From: Oligoflexia bacterium
Lineage (GTDB): Bacteria > Bdellovibrionota > Bacteriovoracia > Bacteriovoracales > Bacteriovoracaceae
DNA: 64,000 nucleotides
Reading direction: 5' to 3'
Assembly (NCBI GenBank): GCA_015232355.1
Contig: JADFZW010000022.1
Coordinates: 32,562 to 96,561 of the forward strand
In this document: positions 18,392 to 27,427 of the stretch, one piece after another
How positions within the stretch are numbered: position 1 is the first letter of the stretch
Layout of the letters: each line of letters starts with the position of its first letter
Position numbers and translations under genes: made by a program
The notes under the pieces: generated by a model
The model's database searches: none
What the model was told of the DNA's origin: nothing
What the model saw: the letters and a program-made list of their open reading frames with translations, nothing else

Positions 18392-19822
18392 ATGATCTAT
18401 GGTGCTATAAATAAATATCTCTACAAAAATCAACGCTACAAAAATCAGTGGAGTTATTGGATAGGTATTACTGTAATTGTGATGTTTCTTTCTATCGGAA
18501 GTATGAAAACAAGAATAGTATTTGCAAATGAAATCTTTAATTACAATAAAGGTTCTCCCCTTCCCTTAATACACTTAAATACTCCTGAAGATGAATACAT
18601 TAATAGATATGAAGATACATTTGGAGTTTTAGTTCAAAATGATTCATCTAATGATATAAAAATAAAACTACACGGAAAAAGTTCAATTACATACAAACAA
18701 AAATCCTTTGAAGTAGAGTTTATCAATAAAGAAAAGGAAAGCATTTCTAAACCTTTTTTTAATCTTCCAATCGGTAAAGAATGGATTTTTCATTCTCCTT
18801 ATGTAGATCGCTCACTTGTGAGAAATGCTTTGGCATATCGTTTGGGACGAGAAATGGGGGCCACACATAACAATTATTCATTTGCACCACGAAGTTTTTT
18901 TACTGAAGTATCACTAGATGATGAGTATCATGGTGTTTATCTTGTTGTAGAAAGAAATGAATTGGGTAAGTTTCGAATAGATATTCCAAAAATGGAATTA
19001 GATAAACCAGAACAAGTTTCTTTCATTCTAGAAGTTTCTAGTAAAAGTGGAAATTTTACTAGCAAATATGGTACTGGTATAAAATATCGTTATCCTAAAA
19101 TAAATAATTTTGATAAATGGGAAAAAATAAATCCTATAAACACAAAAAAGATAAAGAAAAATATCCAAGCAAGAATAAATTCGTTTGAGGATGCTTTAGT
19201 TAGTGATCAGTTTGAAGATCCAAAACTTGGGTATGCAGCTCACATTAACGTTGATAGTTTTGTTGATTATTTGATAATGCAGGAAGTGTCCAAAAATGTA
19301 GATGGTTATAGACGTAGCACTTGGTTTTATGCGGGCCCTGAAGGAAAAATAACTATGGGTCCTATTTGGGATTTTGATGTAGCATTTGGTAACTTAAATT
19401 TTTATAGAATGGGTACGAGATTTGGTTGGGTTGTTCATAAAAAACGCTTTTTTGATGGCAATAGACCAACCTTCTGGTTCCGTCGTTTACTTGAGGATCC
19501 TGCATTTGTTAAAAAAGTAATTGATCGCTATTATTTTTTACGTGAAGCTGGACAAATTCTTAGTATGAATCATATTCGCACTATTATTGATGAGTTTATT
19601 TCTACTTTAGGTGAAGCAGGTCTACGCCAAGAAGACAGATGGAGAAATACTTATACTAACCCTCTTCATTCAATTCTTTTTCATGCATTCCCTTGGAAAA
19701 GAACATTCTATGGAAATCTTGATCTGATAGATAGTTGGATATTCAAGCGTCTTAATTGGATGGATAAGCATATACAACAAATTGGTTATGTGGATCCTGA
19801 AGTTCTAGAACAAGAAGAATAA
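18392..19822 (+). CDS. cotH: CotH-family protein kinase-like protein, exported
   Basis: 476 residues from ATG 18392, chosen because AAAAAAGGAG lies 7 nt upstream; the earlier in-frame ATG at 18332 falls inside promoter box E. An N-terminal hydrophobic segment (signal or anchor) precedes the mature domain. CotH landmarks include IKLHGKSS, LPIGKEWIFHSPYVDRSLVRNALAYRLGRE split over a conserved block, GVYLVVER, and GPIWDFDVAFGN as the metal/ATP-binding Asp motif. CotH proteins are atypical kinases, first known from spore coats. The gene begins a run with a radical SAM gene 10 nt downstream, and VTC and DUF4956 genes nearby, a grouping known for this family. Confidence 0.85.
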   Translation: MIYGAINKYLYKNQRYKNQWSYWIGITVIVMFLSIGSMKTRIVFANEIFNYNKGSPLPLIHLNTPEDEYINRYEDTFGVLVQNDSSNDIKIKLHGKSSITYKQKSFEVEFINKEKESISKPFFNLPIGKEWIFHSPYVDRSLVRNALAYRLGREMGATHNNYSFAPRSFFTEVSLDDEYHGVYLVVERNELGKFRIDIPKMELDKPEQVSFILEVSSKSGNFTSKYGTGIKYRYPKINNFDKWEKINPINTKKIKKNIQARINSFEDALVSDQFEDPKLGYAAHINVDSFVDYLIMQEVSKNVDGYRRSTWFYAGPEGKITMGPIWDFDVAFGNLNFYRMGTRFGWVVHKKRFFDGNRPTFWFRRLLEDPAFVKKVIDRYYFLREAGQILSMNHIRTIIDEFISTLGEAGLRQEDRWRNTYTNPLHSILFHAFPWKRTFYGNLDLIDSWIFKRLNWMDKHIQQIGYVDPEVLEQEE

Positions 19823-19832
19823 GGAAAATTTT

Positions 19833-21203
19833 ATGAAAAAAAAAGTTATCATAATTGCGCCTGCAGGTGCGAGTGCTAATGTATTTAAAAATTTTATGCA
19901 TTTACCTTTACTAGGTCCTTTTTATCTGGGAACAATTCTAGAACAAGCGGGTTTTGAAGTTGTTATTTACAATGAATATAACGTTGAAGATGAAATACCC
20001 CTTCATTATGCTCACTTTGATTTTCTTTTACTGAGTCTAATTACTCCTACGCTAGAGAGGGGTCATAAAATTGCAAGTAATTTTAGAAAGATCAATCCAA
20101 AAATAAAAATCATTATTGGTGGTATACATCCTACACTTCATCCCGATGAATCGCTGGAATTTGCGGACATAGTTGTTAAGGGAGAAGCAGAAGAGATTAT
20201 TGTAGATTTACTTAAAAACGATTTGAATTTAAACGAGCGTATTATTACAACAAAGCATCTAACTGATCTTGATAAAATTCCCATCCCTAATTTCAATCTC
20301 ATGCATAGTAAGGAGTTGTTAAAAATATATCCTATCATCACCTCCAGAGGTTGTCCTCATGATTGTAGTTTTTGTTCTGTTAGCAAAACATTTGGAAGAA
20401 AATATCGTGTGGCCAATGTAAATAAAATCATTGAAGAAATATCAACTACTGTTCGACAAAATCAGATATTTTTTTATGACGATAATTTTACGGCCGACAA
20501 GGATAGAGTAAAATATTTATTACATCAAATGCTTCTTAAAAATATCAAAAAGGAATGGATAGCACAAACAAGAATAGATATCGCAGATGATGATGAGTTA
20601 TTAAGCTTGATGAAAAGGAGTGGATGTAAAAAAATATACTTAGGATTAGAGTCAATTAGCAATCAGGTTCTTAAAGAATATAAGAAATCGCAAACTATTG
20701 AGGATATTGAAGAGGGATTAAAAAAAATTCACGCAGCAGGTATTGCTGTTCATGGAATGTTTATTTTTGGTTCTGATAGTGATACTCCTCAAATCTTTAA
20801 AAAAACAGTTGAGTTTTGTAAAAAAAATAAGATAGAGACTTCACAATATTTAGCATTAACTCCATTTCCTGGAACGCAAATTTACCAAGAGATGGAAAAA
20901 TCAAATAGAGTTCTCCATAAAAAATGGAGTTACTATGATACCATTCATGTTGTGTTTAAACCAAAATCATTATCTGCTCTGGATCTTCAAAATAATATCA
21001 TATCATCGTTTGAAGAATTTTATTCTTGTTCCAATATCATTAAAGAATTTATTTTATCAATTATACGCTTTAAAAAATTTGACATATCAAGCTTTAATAT
21101 TCATAAGTCTGCTCTAAAAATAATTAATGAGTGGAAAAAAAACAACTTACAATATTTAAAATTATTAGAAAATAAGACTGAAAAAGAAGAGATGATCAGT
21201 TAG
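19833..21203 (+). CDS. B12-binding-domain radical SAM protein
   Basis: 456 residues. The N-terminal part (about 1-150) has a cobalamin-binding Rossmann-like fold with LGPFYLGTILEQAGFEV and IIIGGIHPTLHPDESLEFAD and a VKGEAEE segment. The radical SAM domain has Cys174, Cys178 and Cys181 in SRGCPHDCSFC, the [4Fe-4S]/SAM motif, and then DDNFTADKDRV, KIYLGLES and GMFIFGSDSDT. This places it in the BchE/HpnP-type class of SAM enzymes. Substrate unknown. It lies 10 nt after cotH with AAGGAAAA before ATG, so it is probably co-transcribed and may modify a lipid or envelope component. Confidence 0.85.
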   Translation: MKKKVIIIAPAGASANVFKNFMHLPLLGPFYLGTILEQAGFEVVIYNEYNVEDEIPLHYAHFDFLLLSLITPTLERGHKIASNFRKINPKIKIIIGGIHPTLHPDESLEFADIVVKGEAEEIIVDLLKNDLNLNERIITTKHLTDLDKIPIPNFNLMHSKELLKIYPIITSRGCPHDCSFCSVSKTFGRKYRVANVNKIIEEISTTVRQNQIFFYDDNFTADKDRVKYLLHQMLLKNIKKEWIAQTRIDIADDDELLSLMKRSGCKKIYLGLESISNQVLKEYKKSQTIEDIEEGLKKIHAAGIAVHGMFIFGSDSDTPQIFKKTVEFCKKNKIETSQYLALTPFPGTQIYQEMEKSNRVLHKKWSYYDTIHVVFKPKSLSALDLQNNIISSFEEFYSCSNIIKEFILSIIRFKKFDISSFNIHKSALKIINEWKKNNLQYLKLLENKTEKEEMIS

Positions 21204-21276
21204 CGTTGAACTTCTAATAGCATTCCTAGCATCTAGTAGATCCATAAACATTGTTATGTCTTCCATGAAATTAAAT

Positions 21277-21870
21277 TTACTGAGCAATAGACATGTCTTG
21301 AAATAAATCATTTGCGGTAATTTCTAGGTTTTGATTGATCTTTTTTCCAAAGATAGAGATTAAAAAGCTAGCATAAAAACTACTAAAATAATCTACATTA
21401 GTGTGTGACCAATTACCTTGAGAATCAAATTTTTCTTCTATTGTCCATATTGTTTCACCACTAACAAAAGGGGTAGAATGAGATAATTGATAGCTTGATA
21501 TTAAACGATCGACTTCTTCCCAAGAAGGATAGGTATTTATAATGGTAACTTTATTTAAGTCATTTGCTACTACTTCTATATAGCTAAAATATTTATACTG
21601 CTTAATATTGTCAACATATGTCCAAATAAACATATGATTTGCATCCACTACTTCCACTTTTTTAATGCTTTCAATTCCAGTTAATTTATATTTGCATCCT
21701 TGGTTACAATAATTTTCGTAATCGAGTAAAATTTCTTTAATCACATTTTTCCTTAACTTGAAGTCACCATTCTTAGTAATGGTAAAGATTTTTGCATCAA
21801 CATTTGCTGAAAATAAAAATTGACTTAAAAAAATAATAGTAAAAAAATACTTGCTTACATTTTTGAACAT
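21277..21870 (-). CDS. Exported SRPBCC-like protein (tentative)
   Basis: 197 residues with a signal peptide (cleavage near VDAKI). The pattern of VIKEILLDYENYCNQGCKYKL, a long strand-rich middle with SYIEVVAND, and a final amphipathic helix resembles START/SRPBCC lipid-binding proteins. No diagnostic motif proves it. AAGAGGTG precedes ATG. It faces the radical SAM gene convergently and diverges from the VTC gene. Confidence 0.55.
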   Translation of the reverse strand: MFKNVSKYFFTIIFLSQFLFSANVDAKIFTITKNGDFKLRKNVIKEILLDYENYCNQGCKYKLTGIESIKKVEVVDANHMFIWTYVDNIKQYKYFSYIEVVANDLNKVTIINTYPSWEEVDRLISSYQLSHSTPFVSGETIWTIEEKFDSQGNWSHTNVDYFSSFYASFLISIFGKKINQNLEITANDLFQDMSIAQ

Positions 21871-22011
21871 AAAACACCTCTTTTGTTTAAATCATCTTAT
21901 ATATATGTATAAGATTTTATAAAAATTCTTAGCACAGACTTTATTGGTAGATATCAAATATTAAATGAATTATTGTTCACGAACAGAAAAAAACTATTTT
22001 CTTTTTTTTGT

Positions 22012-22060
22012 GAACACTACTTCACTCTAGTTTGAATATTAATTCATAAGACTCATGCTA
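22012..22060 (+). promoter_or_regulatory. 49-bp promoter box F, drives VTC-DUF4956 genes
   Basis: The dyad is GTGAA-N6-TTCAC: both half-sites differ from consensus in a compensating way that keeps perfect symmetry, good evidence for a dyad protein site. ATGCTA ends the box at standard spacing; its ATG (22055) is a decoy start. Confidence 0.75.
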
Positions 22061-22096
22061 GTTTATAATTTTTTAAATTGTGAAAGGAGTACATGT

Positions 22097-22957
22097 ATGC
22101 AATTAGCTTATCGTCAACAAGAATATCATGAAACGAGTGATCCAATATTAAAAGAGGAGCATTTTTTTGATAGAATCGAAGATAAATACGTGATGAATAA
22201 TGAAATGCTGGAACCATTATTAAAAAAAATAGATCAGAGGATGTTGCCATCCTATAATGGTAATGATGTTAAATATACATTAATTGAATCTATTTATTTT
22301 GATTCATTGTCATTGGAATTATATCAACATCACTTACAAGATCTTCCTGTTCGTTATAAAATTCGAGTTAGAAAATATGGTCCTGGTGGAGCATGGGATA
22401 ATGAGACACTATTTTGGGAAATAAAAACCAAAGAATTAGGAAAGTCAAAAAAAGTTAGATTTAAAATTAATAAAGATGATTTAATGCTGCTAACACGAGG
22501 ATTGCCCATGAAATATTCATCTGATTTGTTGGAAATGAATGCTAATTTGGGAGAAGAAAAATTACGAAAAAGATTAGCTAAAACCCAGGAAGTGTATAAC
22601 AAGCTTTCGCCTATTCCATCAATGAAAATACGCTATCTTAGACATGCCTTTGAATTAGGTGAAACTAGAGTAACAATTGATAATAATATTTATTCAACAT
22701 ATTTACTTCCAAGAATAAAACAAAAACTTAGATTGAATTCAAATAAAGAAGGAGCAATTATTAATGGTGAAGTATTTGAAAATAAAATTATAGAAATGCT
22801 TGATAAATTTCATAGAAAAGACATTGTGGTGATGGAAGTTAAATATCAAGGGGCACTTCCTGATTGGTTTAACGATATATTGTACGAGTTTGAGTTGATA
22901 AAAACATCTTTTTCAAAATATTTTTATTTCATATCACGAGTAATGTTACCACGTTAA
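22097..22957 (+). CDS. VTC-domain protein (polyphosphate polymerase-like)
   Basis: 286 residues from ATG 22097 (GGAG 7 nt upstream); the in-frame ATG at 22055 is the -10 part of box F. The VTC fold is a tunnel lined with basic residues that makes or binds polyphosphate in VTC4. Motifs: RIEDKYVMN at the N-terminus, ESIYFDSLSLELYQHH, RYKIRVRKYG, FWEIKTKELGKSKKVRF, MKIRYLRHAF, and a final VVMEVKYQG with YFYFISR. These Lys, Arg and Glu residues match the catalytic tunnel set. The DUF4956 gene starts 45 nt later, a widely seen pairing. Confidence 0.85.
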   Translation: MQLAYRQQEYHETSDPILKEEHFFDRIEDKYVMNNEMLEPLLKKIDQRMLPSYNGNDVKYTLIESIYFDSLSLELYQHHLQDLPVRYKIRVRKYGPGGAWDNETLFWEIKTKELGKSKKVRFKINKDDLMLLTRGLPMKYSSDLLEMNANLGEEKLRKRLAKTQEVYNKLSPIPSMKIRYLRHAFELGETRVTIDNNIYSTYLLPRIKQKLRLNSNKEGAIINGEVFENKIIEMLDKFHRKDIVVMEVKYQGALPDWFNDILYEFELIKTSFSKYFYFISRVMLPR

Positions 22958-23001
22958 TTATAGGGCCTGTAATCCTATAGTCTTCCACAAAAAGGATAAT
23001 A

Positions 23002-23577
23002 ATGAATGGATTATTTCATCAGTTAAATAATGTTCAGGATAATAATACGCTAAATTTAAGTATTTCAAATATAAATTTTTCAAATATAGAAAGTCTTTGT
23101 TTGCTATTTGCAAATTCACTTTTATGTGGGTTGATTTTAAGTGTGGTAACATTTTATATGGCAAAATCACTAACTATAAGTAATGAATCGTTTTCAACAG
23201 ACAAAGACAAAGACAAAGACAAAGACCCAGAAAATAATAATAAAAAAGAGAAGAAAACTGTAGACTATGCAAATTTATTTTTAGGTTCTGCTAATATTTT
23301 ATTTCTATGTGTGGGTCTGACAGGTGTTATGATCTTAGTGAATAATAATTTAGCTAGAGCTTTTGCTATCGGTGCCGCTCTAACTATTACTCGCTTTAGA
23401 GTTAAAGTAGGTCCAAAGATTTTGGCATCCAACTTACTTTTTGGTGTTATTATTGGAGTAGCAAATGGTCTTTCAGAGATGATACTGGCATGGTTGTTAA
23501 CTATCATCTATGTATTTTTAGAGCTAATTTTACTTTTTATTGCTAAAAAATATTACGTTGTTAATCAAGAAAAATAA
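23002..23577 (+). CDS. DUF4956 membrane protein
   Basis: 191 residues with hydrophobic segments at about 28-53, 90-112 and 150-180. NNNLARAFAIGAALTITRFR is the DUF4956 signature. An Asp-Lys dipeptide run near residues 67-75 comes from a GACAAA repeat in the cytoplasmic loop. DUF4956 proteins are commonly encoded beside VTC and CotH genes and may form a membrane partner of the VTC protein. AAAAGGATAAT precedes ATG. Confidence 0.85.
   Translation: MNGLFHQLNNVQDNNTLNLSISNINFSNIESLCLLFANSLLCGLILSVVTFYMAKSLTISNESFSTDKDKDKDKDPENNNKKEKKTVDYANLFLGSANILFLCVGLTGVMILVNNNLARAFAIGAALTITRFRVKVGPKILASNLLFGVIIGVANGLSEMILAWLLTIIYVFLELILLFIAKKYYVVNQEK
23200..23226. repeat. Hexanucleotide array (GACAAA)x4 in DUF4956 gene
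   Basis: Four copies plus a partial unit encode an Asp-Lys run in the loop between membrane segments of the DUF4956 protein. Confidence 0.88.
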
Positions 23578-23602
23578 AATTTAAAACAAATCGAGGAGTT
23601 TT

Positions 23603-25663
23603 ATGAGATTAAAAAGAAATTTTACTTTGTTTATAATTATGTGGTTAATGATAGAGCTAATTTATACAAAATTTGCTTACACAAATGAATTAGCAGTTAG
23701 CAAACCAATGCCGATACTTCCTGAAAGCGCAACCATTGATTTTTCATCAAACCCTAAAGAATTAAATTTTGTTAACGACAGAGTTGCGAAAGCTGCAAAA
23801 CTGAAAGGATTAAGATTAATAAGTAAGGGAGGTGCACTTCTTATTAATTTACTTTCTCCAGAATTAAGATATAGCACTCTTGGTTTAAATTTTACTGAAA
23901 TGAAATTTACGGATGTTCTTTTAAAAGCTGCATGTAAAAACAATTGTTTTTTTCAAGGTATAGATGCAGGAGGAGGTTTGTTCCTGCCTTTTCGTTATGT
24001 TATAATTAATCCTAAGTATAAAACAGATACTGAAAATAAAGAAAAACCATTTTTGATTGTTGATGTTTTTCGAGTAGGATTAAATATTGGGGGTAATGGA
24101 GTATTGTTACAATCATTAATTGGATACAATGTTCCTGCATCGATATCATTTTCAATGGGTGGACAAGTTTTTATGGTTTATGAATATGTCAGAGTTCGCC
24201 CTATAGAAAATTTAAGTGACTTTTTTCATAATCCAAAACTTTGGGAATTATTAACATTGCCATTAATTTCTTTTACTCATATGCGCGATGATTTTTTAAA
24301 TAATATGCAGTCTGGGGATGCACTTATTCTTTCAAGTTACATAGGACTTAAAGGAGGGGCATCTGTTGGTTGGCCAGCTATCGAAACCCCAGTAATATCT
24401 CCACCACAAATTGAACTTCAAGTGAAAGGAGACATGCATAGGGTGAGTAGAGTTACTCTCGTAAAAAATGATGAAAACAATATGTTGGTTGATTTTAGTA
24501 AGATAAACAAAGCAAAATTAAAAGCAATTTTTGGTCTCGATTTTATTTTTAATATTCCATTTGCATCTGCTCAAGCTAGATGGCGATCATTTTTTGAGAG
24601 AACATTTTTATTTGACTTAAAAGATGAAAATGAAAAACAACTTCTATTAACCAATTTCTTTTCAACACATCCTCGTAATATTCCAGATGACTTGATGTTA
24701 GAAACACGTTATATGCGTTTAAGGGATTCTTATATTAGATTTGAGTTTTTGCATCTTTTTAAATATCAACATTCTCGTAGACGATCTGATGTTGATTATG
24801 AAAATTATTTAACAGGTGAAAAAGGTGAAGAGATGTCATTTACGCAGCAGTCATTACTTGGTACCACGAAAAACCTTTTGAGATCTAAAATACAAACTCT
24901 TGATTTTAAAACTTCAATAAATGATAGAGGTAATATTTTTACAAGTGCAAAGGTTGAATTATATGATCCAAAGGCAACTAAAAAACATTTTTGGAAAATG
25001 ATCAATAGAGTAAATCATCTTATACCTAAAAATTTCGATATAGATGAATATTATAAATTTATTGATGATTTTGATAATGACAAACAAGATTATTATACTA
25101 AATATATAGGTGATTTAACATTGGTTTCAAAAACTGTTTTTTCAGATAAAGCACTTGAAAAGTTTTTTAGTAAAGATAAGCAAGAGATTTGTATTGAGTA
25201 TGCTAAAGTTAATAATTTCTCATTGGACAGATGTAATAATAAACACACTTACGGTTTACGTATTTGGGCCTTTTTAACTGATTTTGAGCAGGCCAAGAAT
25301 AGATTTAATCACATTAAGGAAATTTATAAAGATGAACAAGCTGATACATTATTAAACAAGCGAGCTGTTTATCGCATGCTAAAAGAGATTACTGATTTGT
25401 TTAATCGTTACGGTAAGAGAAGAGATACAATAGAAATCATAAAACAAGTTATATCTAGTGATGATATTTATCAAGAGTTAGAGATAGAACGTAAAGAGGA
25501 TTGGTTGAACTATAAGATTACAGATGGAAAATTTACACCTGAAATTCGCCATTTGAGTGATTATCCAGAAGAGACCTTTGAACTTTTTTCTGATGAACTT
25601 CATCGATCCTTAGAATTTGTATTTTATAATAATGATTTAAGTTTCAGTGATATCATGAAGTGA
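23603..25663 (+). CDS. Large exported protein, unknown, paralogue of 9585-11795
   Basis: 686 residues with a signal peptide (cleavage near AYTNE). No known domain recognised. The middle is strand-rich with GG.SVG.P and LDFIFNIPFASAQARWRSFF, which resembles the protein at 9585-11795. The C-terminal third is charged and helical. GAGGAG precedes ATG 25 nt after the DUF4956 stop, so it belongs to the VTC/DUF4956 transcription unit and may be its secreted or surface effector or substrate. Converges with the subtilase gene (3-nt gap). Confidence 0.7.
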   Translation: MRLKRNFTLFIIMWLMIELIYTKFAYTNELAVSKPMPILPESATIDFSSNPKELNFVNDRVAKAAKLKGLRLISKGGALLINLLSPELRYSTLGLNFTEMKFTDVLLKAACKNNCFFQGIDAGGGLFLPFRYVIINPKYKTDTENKEKPFLIVDVFRVGLNIGGNGVLLQSLIGYNVPASISFSMGGQVFMVYEYVRVRPIENLSDFFHNPKLWELLTLPLISFTHMRDDFLNNMQSGDALILSSYIGLKGGASVGWPAIETPVISPPQIELQVKGDMHRVSRVTLVKNDENNMLVDFSKINKAKLKAIFGLDFIFNIPFASAQARWRSFFERTFLFDLKDENEKQLLLTNFFSTHPRNIPDDLMLETRYMRLRDSYIRFEFLHLFKYQHSRRRSDVDYENYLTGEKGEEMSFTQQSLLGTTKNLLRSKIQTLDFKTSINDRGNIFTSAKVELYDPKATKKHFWKMINRVNHLIPKNFDIDEYYKFIDDFDNDKQDYYTKYIGDLTLVSKTVFSDKALEKFFSKDKQEICIEYAKVNNFSLDRCNNKHTYGLRIWAFLTDFEQAKNRFNHIKEIYKDEQADTLLNKRAVYRMLKEITDLFNRYGKRRDTIEIIKQVISSDDIYQELEIERKEDWLNYKITDGKFTPEIRHLSDYPEETFELFSDELHRSLEFVFYNNDLSFSDIMK

Positions 25664-25666
25664 AAT

Positions 25667-27184
25667 TTAGCGAAAGTGTAAAATATTTTCGAATTCGCTT
25701 GGAATTGGAATTATATATTCCAATTCCTTATATTTTGGGGGAATAGTTGGATCAGTTCTGGATGTAATATTTAAACTATTTATCGGAAGTGATTTCATTT
25801 CTTCTTTTGCTAAACGTATTGCTTGAGATAGTGAATTTCTTTTTGAATAAGTTGCTGCTAAAATCGCTCTGTTTTTATTAACAACTCCTGAGCTAGTAAC
25901 TTTTCCTCTCAAAACTGATTTATAATCAACTGTTTTAATAATAATCTCTTTAACTTCTTTTGGTAAGAGTCTAGGATTAATATTTAAAATTTCTCCAGCT
26001 ATATTTGAAACAAAAGGTGCCGCCTGACTGGTTCCACTCAGACATGCATAGTTACTACCAGGAATGATGGAAACAATTCCTACTCCAGGTGCTGCTACTT
26101 CCACAGTCTTATTGCCAAAATTAGAAAAATCGGCCAATTCTCCAGGCCGATTAACAGTAGGATTCATCCATGCCGCCACAGAAATTGTATTTTCAAGTTT
26201 AACATTAGTAGGGGTAGTGGGATAGAGGTCATTGTTTACTCCATCATTACCGGCAGCAAAGATAAAAAGAATTTTATTACCAGAGGCAAAGACAGTCCTG
26301 CCATTTAATATTAATTGATCAAAAAAGTAATCGTTAGCAGATTCAAGTTCTTCGTTTGTGGGAAAACGTTTCAATATCATTCTGAAAAAAATTGTGGCCA
26401 ACATGTTACCTTGAGAGTAGCTGGTACCAAATGAAGCATTTGCAACTTGAGTATCAGTTTTAATAGCATATTTTACAACCAATTTCATAAGTTCCATTTG
26501 TCTAAATGCTACTTTTGATAAAACATATTTTATAAGATCTACATCAGAGAGACTGTTGGCGATTGCAATCTCAACGTCTTGTTGTATTTCAAGAGGGATG
26601 GGCAGATCTTCAATGGCCATATCTGGATTAGTTTCATCATCTTCATCATCAGGGGATTTTGGAGTTGAAATAATTTTTATACTTTGAATTTTATTTTCAG
26701 ATGTTTCATTTACAGCAATACCGGCCACATGAGTTCCATGAATATAAGTTCCTACATTTTTAATTTGGTTCATGAATTTCTTATCATTGATTCTTTGTTT
26801 TATCCATGAAATTTCATCTTCTGAAGCAGTCTCATATGTGATCTTTGATTGGATATCAAAAAAGAGTTTATGATCACTATTAAATTGATTTCGATATCTA
26901 TTATCAATGACTAAATTATTGTTATCAACAAAATTCCAGCCAAAGATATCATCAATATATCCATTATTATCATCATCCATGAAATTATTAGGCACTTCAT
27001 ATTTGTTAATCCAAAGATGATTTCTAATTATATTGGCATTTATATCTACTCCAGAATCGATTACAGCGATAACAGATCCATTAACTGTGTGGGTGCTGAT
27101 GAGAAATATAAAATTATTTATAATCAAAGATATTGATAATAAAATAAAATTAGAAAAAAAATTTTTCTTTTTGATGATTTGCAT
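25667..27184 (-). CDS. Secreted subtilisin-like serine protease (S8)
   Basis: 505 residues from ATG 27184, chosen for GAGG 6 nt upstream; an upstream TTG at 27223 has no ribosome-binding site. A signal peptide is followed directly by the catalytic domain, without an obvious pro-domain. The triad is visible: Asp in VIAVIDSGVD, His in HGTHVAGIA, Ser in SGTSQAAPF, with the oxyanion Asn in AAGND. An insertion between the Asp and His blocks includes a calcium-site-like DDDNNGYIDD. The C-terminal tail of about 70 residues has no known domain. Likely periplasmic or secreted. Confidence 0.87.
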   Translation of the reverse strand: MQIIKKKNFFSNFILLSISLIINNFIFLISTHTVNGSVIAVIDSGVDINANIIRNHLWINKYEVPNNFMDDDNNGYIDDIFGWNFVDNNNLVIDNRYRNQFNSDHKLFFDIQSKITYETASEDEISWIKQRINDKKFMNQIKNVGTYIHGTHVAGIAVNETSENKIQSIKIISTPKSPDDEDDETNPDMAIEDLPIPLEIQQDVEIAIANSLSDVDLIKYVLSKVAFRQMELMKLVVKYAIKTDTQVANASFGTSYSQGNMLATIFFRMILKRFPTNEELESANDYFFDQLILNGRTVFASGNKILFIFAAGNDGVNNDLYPTTPTNVKLENTISVAAWMNPTVNRPGELADFSNFGNKTVEVAAPGVGIVSIIPGSNYACLSGTSQAAPFVSNIAGEILNINPRLLPKEVKEIIIKTVDYKSVLRGKVTSSGVVNKNRAILAATYSKRNSLSQAIRLAKEEMKSLPINSLNITSRTDPTIPPKYKELEYIIPIPSEFENILHFR

Positions 27185-27427
27185 ACGATACCTCACTTTG
27201 AAATACTTGTTTGGCCACAACAATCTTTATATCTTATTTATTTGATAATATATTTAAATTTATTTTTTGTTTTTTTTTTAATTAGAGAAATCCTAACTGA
27301 TCTCAAAAAGAATAAACAATCTAAAATAAACAATTTAAAATAAACAGTTATTAAATAATTTCAAAGAGCATACTGGTAAATATTAATCGAGAAGGAATAC
27401 TTTAAAATCAAAGGAGCTGGAGGATTT

